Source: Foliimonas ilicis
GTDB lineage: Bacteria > Pseudomonadota > Alphaproteobacteria > Rhizobiales > Rhizobiaceae
Assembly: GCF_039939195.1 (NCBI RefSeq)
Contig: NZ_JBDUUH010000016.1
Coordinates: forward strand, 67,471-131,470
Direction: 5' to 3'
DNA: 64,000 nt
A program made the position numbers and the translations under genes. The notes under the pieces were generated by a model that saw only the letters and a program-made list of their open reading frames with translations, did not search any database and had not been told where the DNA came from. This document shows positions 63,379 to 64,000 of the stretch, in pieces (within the stretch, counting starts at the first letter, position 1; every line of letters begins with the position of its first letter).

Positions 63379-63786
63379 AGTTCCTGATCGATGAATGCCT
63401 GAGTCCGGAGCTCACAAAGATCGCGCATGAACATGGCCACGGCGAGGCAAGCCACGTCGTGTGGCTGGGACTTGCCGGGCTCAAAGACTGGGAGCTCAAA
63501 CCGGTGATCCTCGATGGAGACTGGACCTTCGTCACCAAGAATTCCGTCGATTTCCGGGGTGCAAAGGACAATCCAGGCGTCAAGGGACAATATGCCGATG
63601 CTGCAATCCATGCTCGTCTGCCTCAACGGGCCACCTGGCATGGATTTCGACATGCAGATCGAGCTGTATGAACAAGCGCTGCTTGAGCTCGATCACGATG
63701 GGGACCTTGTCAACCAAGTGCTCGAAGTGACGCTCGATGACGAGGAAACGCTGCGCATTATCCGCTACGCACTTCCGAGACAGTGA
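63375..63786 (+). pseudogene. DUF5615 PIN-like toxin (module 2), frameshifted
   Basis: The first 75 or so codons match the family: KFLIDECLSPELTKIAHEHG, WELKPVILDGDWTFVTKNSV and DFRGAKDNPGVKGQYADA. Near 63610-63620 the frame is lost and the family ending continues in another frame: LVCLNGPPGMDFDMQIELYE, QALLELDHDGDLVNQVLEVT. A small deletion after AIHA explains it. The toxin is probably inactive. Confidence 0.8.
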
Positions 63787-63822
63787 CCAGCGGCAGACGC
63801 GTTATCTCAATTAATCCTTTAG

Positions 63823-63841
63823 TATCAATATGTTAGTTCCA
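63823..63841 (+). repeat. Shared 19-bp box after toxin-antitoxin module 2
   Basis: TATCAATATGTTAGTTCCA, 36 bases after the toxin stop, one mismatch to 60894-60912. Confidence 0.6.
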
Positions 63842-63936
63842 TAACATAGATTATCTGACTTTTTTGTGTAGGGGGGGCAGATTCCATTTTCAAATGCAAC
63901 GAAGACAATAATGGCCATGATTTCAGGAGGATGGAA

Positions 63937-64000
63937 ATGGCCCGCTCTTTTGTGCAGTTGAGTTTGGACGAACGCCGCGTCGTTGCGCGCATGTATGAGA
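63937..64000 (+). CDS. IS30-type transposase, N-terminal start only
   Basis: The last 64 bases encode ARSFVQLSLDERRVVARMYE after an ATG with GGAGG six bases upstream. The pattern FxQLSLDERRxIAR is how many IS30-family transposases begin (helix-turn-helix region). The gene continues past the window. The GGGGGGCAGATTCC stretch near 63872 may belong to its left inverted repeat. Confidence 0.6.
   Translation, partial: MARSFVQLSLDERRVVARMYE

Overview
The window looks like part of a large accessory replicon, probably a plasmid, of an alphaproteobacterium in the Rhizobiaceae/Brucellaceae range. The evidence is a TraR-like quorum regulator (47134), remnants of the conjugation genes traG and trbI (25993, 26600, 19639), an IalB remnant (46740), a Tn5393-like Tn3 transposase with its terminal inverted repeat (1-2650), IS1182, IS91 and IS30-type sequences, and FecI/FecR-controlled siderophore receptors. 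No rRNA, tRNA, CRISPR array or chromosomal housekeeping operon was seen. Many genes carry single frameshifts or stops (both Tn3 transposases, one resolvase, a LysR regulator, an alpha-hydroxy-acid oxidase, the IS91 transposase, one toxin), so the region is either decaying or carries some sequencing error.

Layout. 1-2650: 3' part of a Tn5393-like tnpA and its end. 2650-19160: a catabolic island. A minus-strand run encodes acyl-CoA synthetase, enoyl-CoA hydratase, ABC ATPase, ABC permease, FlK-like thioesterase, class II aldolase, D-2-hydroxyacid dehydrogenase and an adenosine deaminase-like enzyme. The matching ABC binding protein and two LysR regulators are on the plus strand. A second minus-strand run carries S-adenosylhomocysteine (SAH) hydrolase under a well-formed SAH riboswitch, a second adenosine deaminase and a broken FMN oxidase. 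19639-23218: trbI remnant, second (broken) Tn3 tnpA/tnpR and a 73-bp transposase scar. 23219-27250: gene-poor ground with a paired stem-forming repeat, a nucleotidyltransferase-HEPN protein and traG/trbI debris. 27252-28681: IS1182-family element.

29170-46667: two tandem ferric-siderophore modules, each sigma factor, FecR, TonB receptor, binding protein, permease, ATPase and siderophore-interacting reductase. Most genes have diverged, but permease plus ATPase are the same over about 1.83 kb, which points to gene conversion or a very recent copy. In each module the sigma/FecR pair should sense the loaded receptor, the ABC genes import the ferric siderophore and the reductase releases iron.

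46740-64000: IalB and traR remnants, a LysR-controlled set of small oxidoreductases (48133-52636), a glycoamylase-like protein, an integrase fused in frame to an IS91 transposase, a res site with a resolvase overlapping a DEDDh exonuclease, two related DUF433/DUF5615-type toxin-antitoxin modules, an HxlR-regulated dehydrogenase, and the start of an IS30-type transposase.
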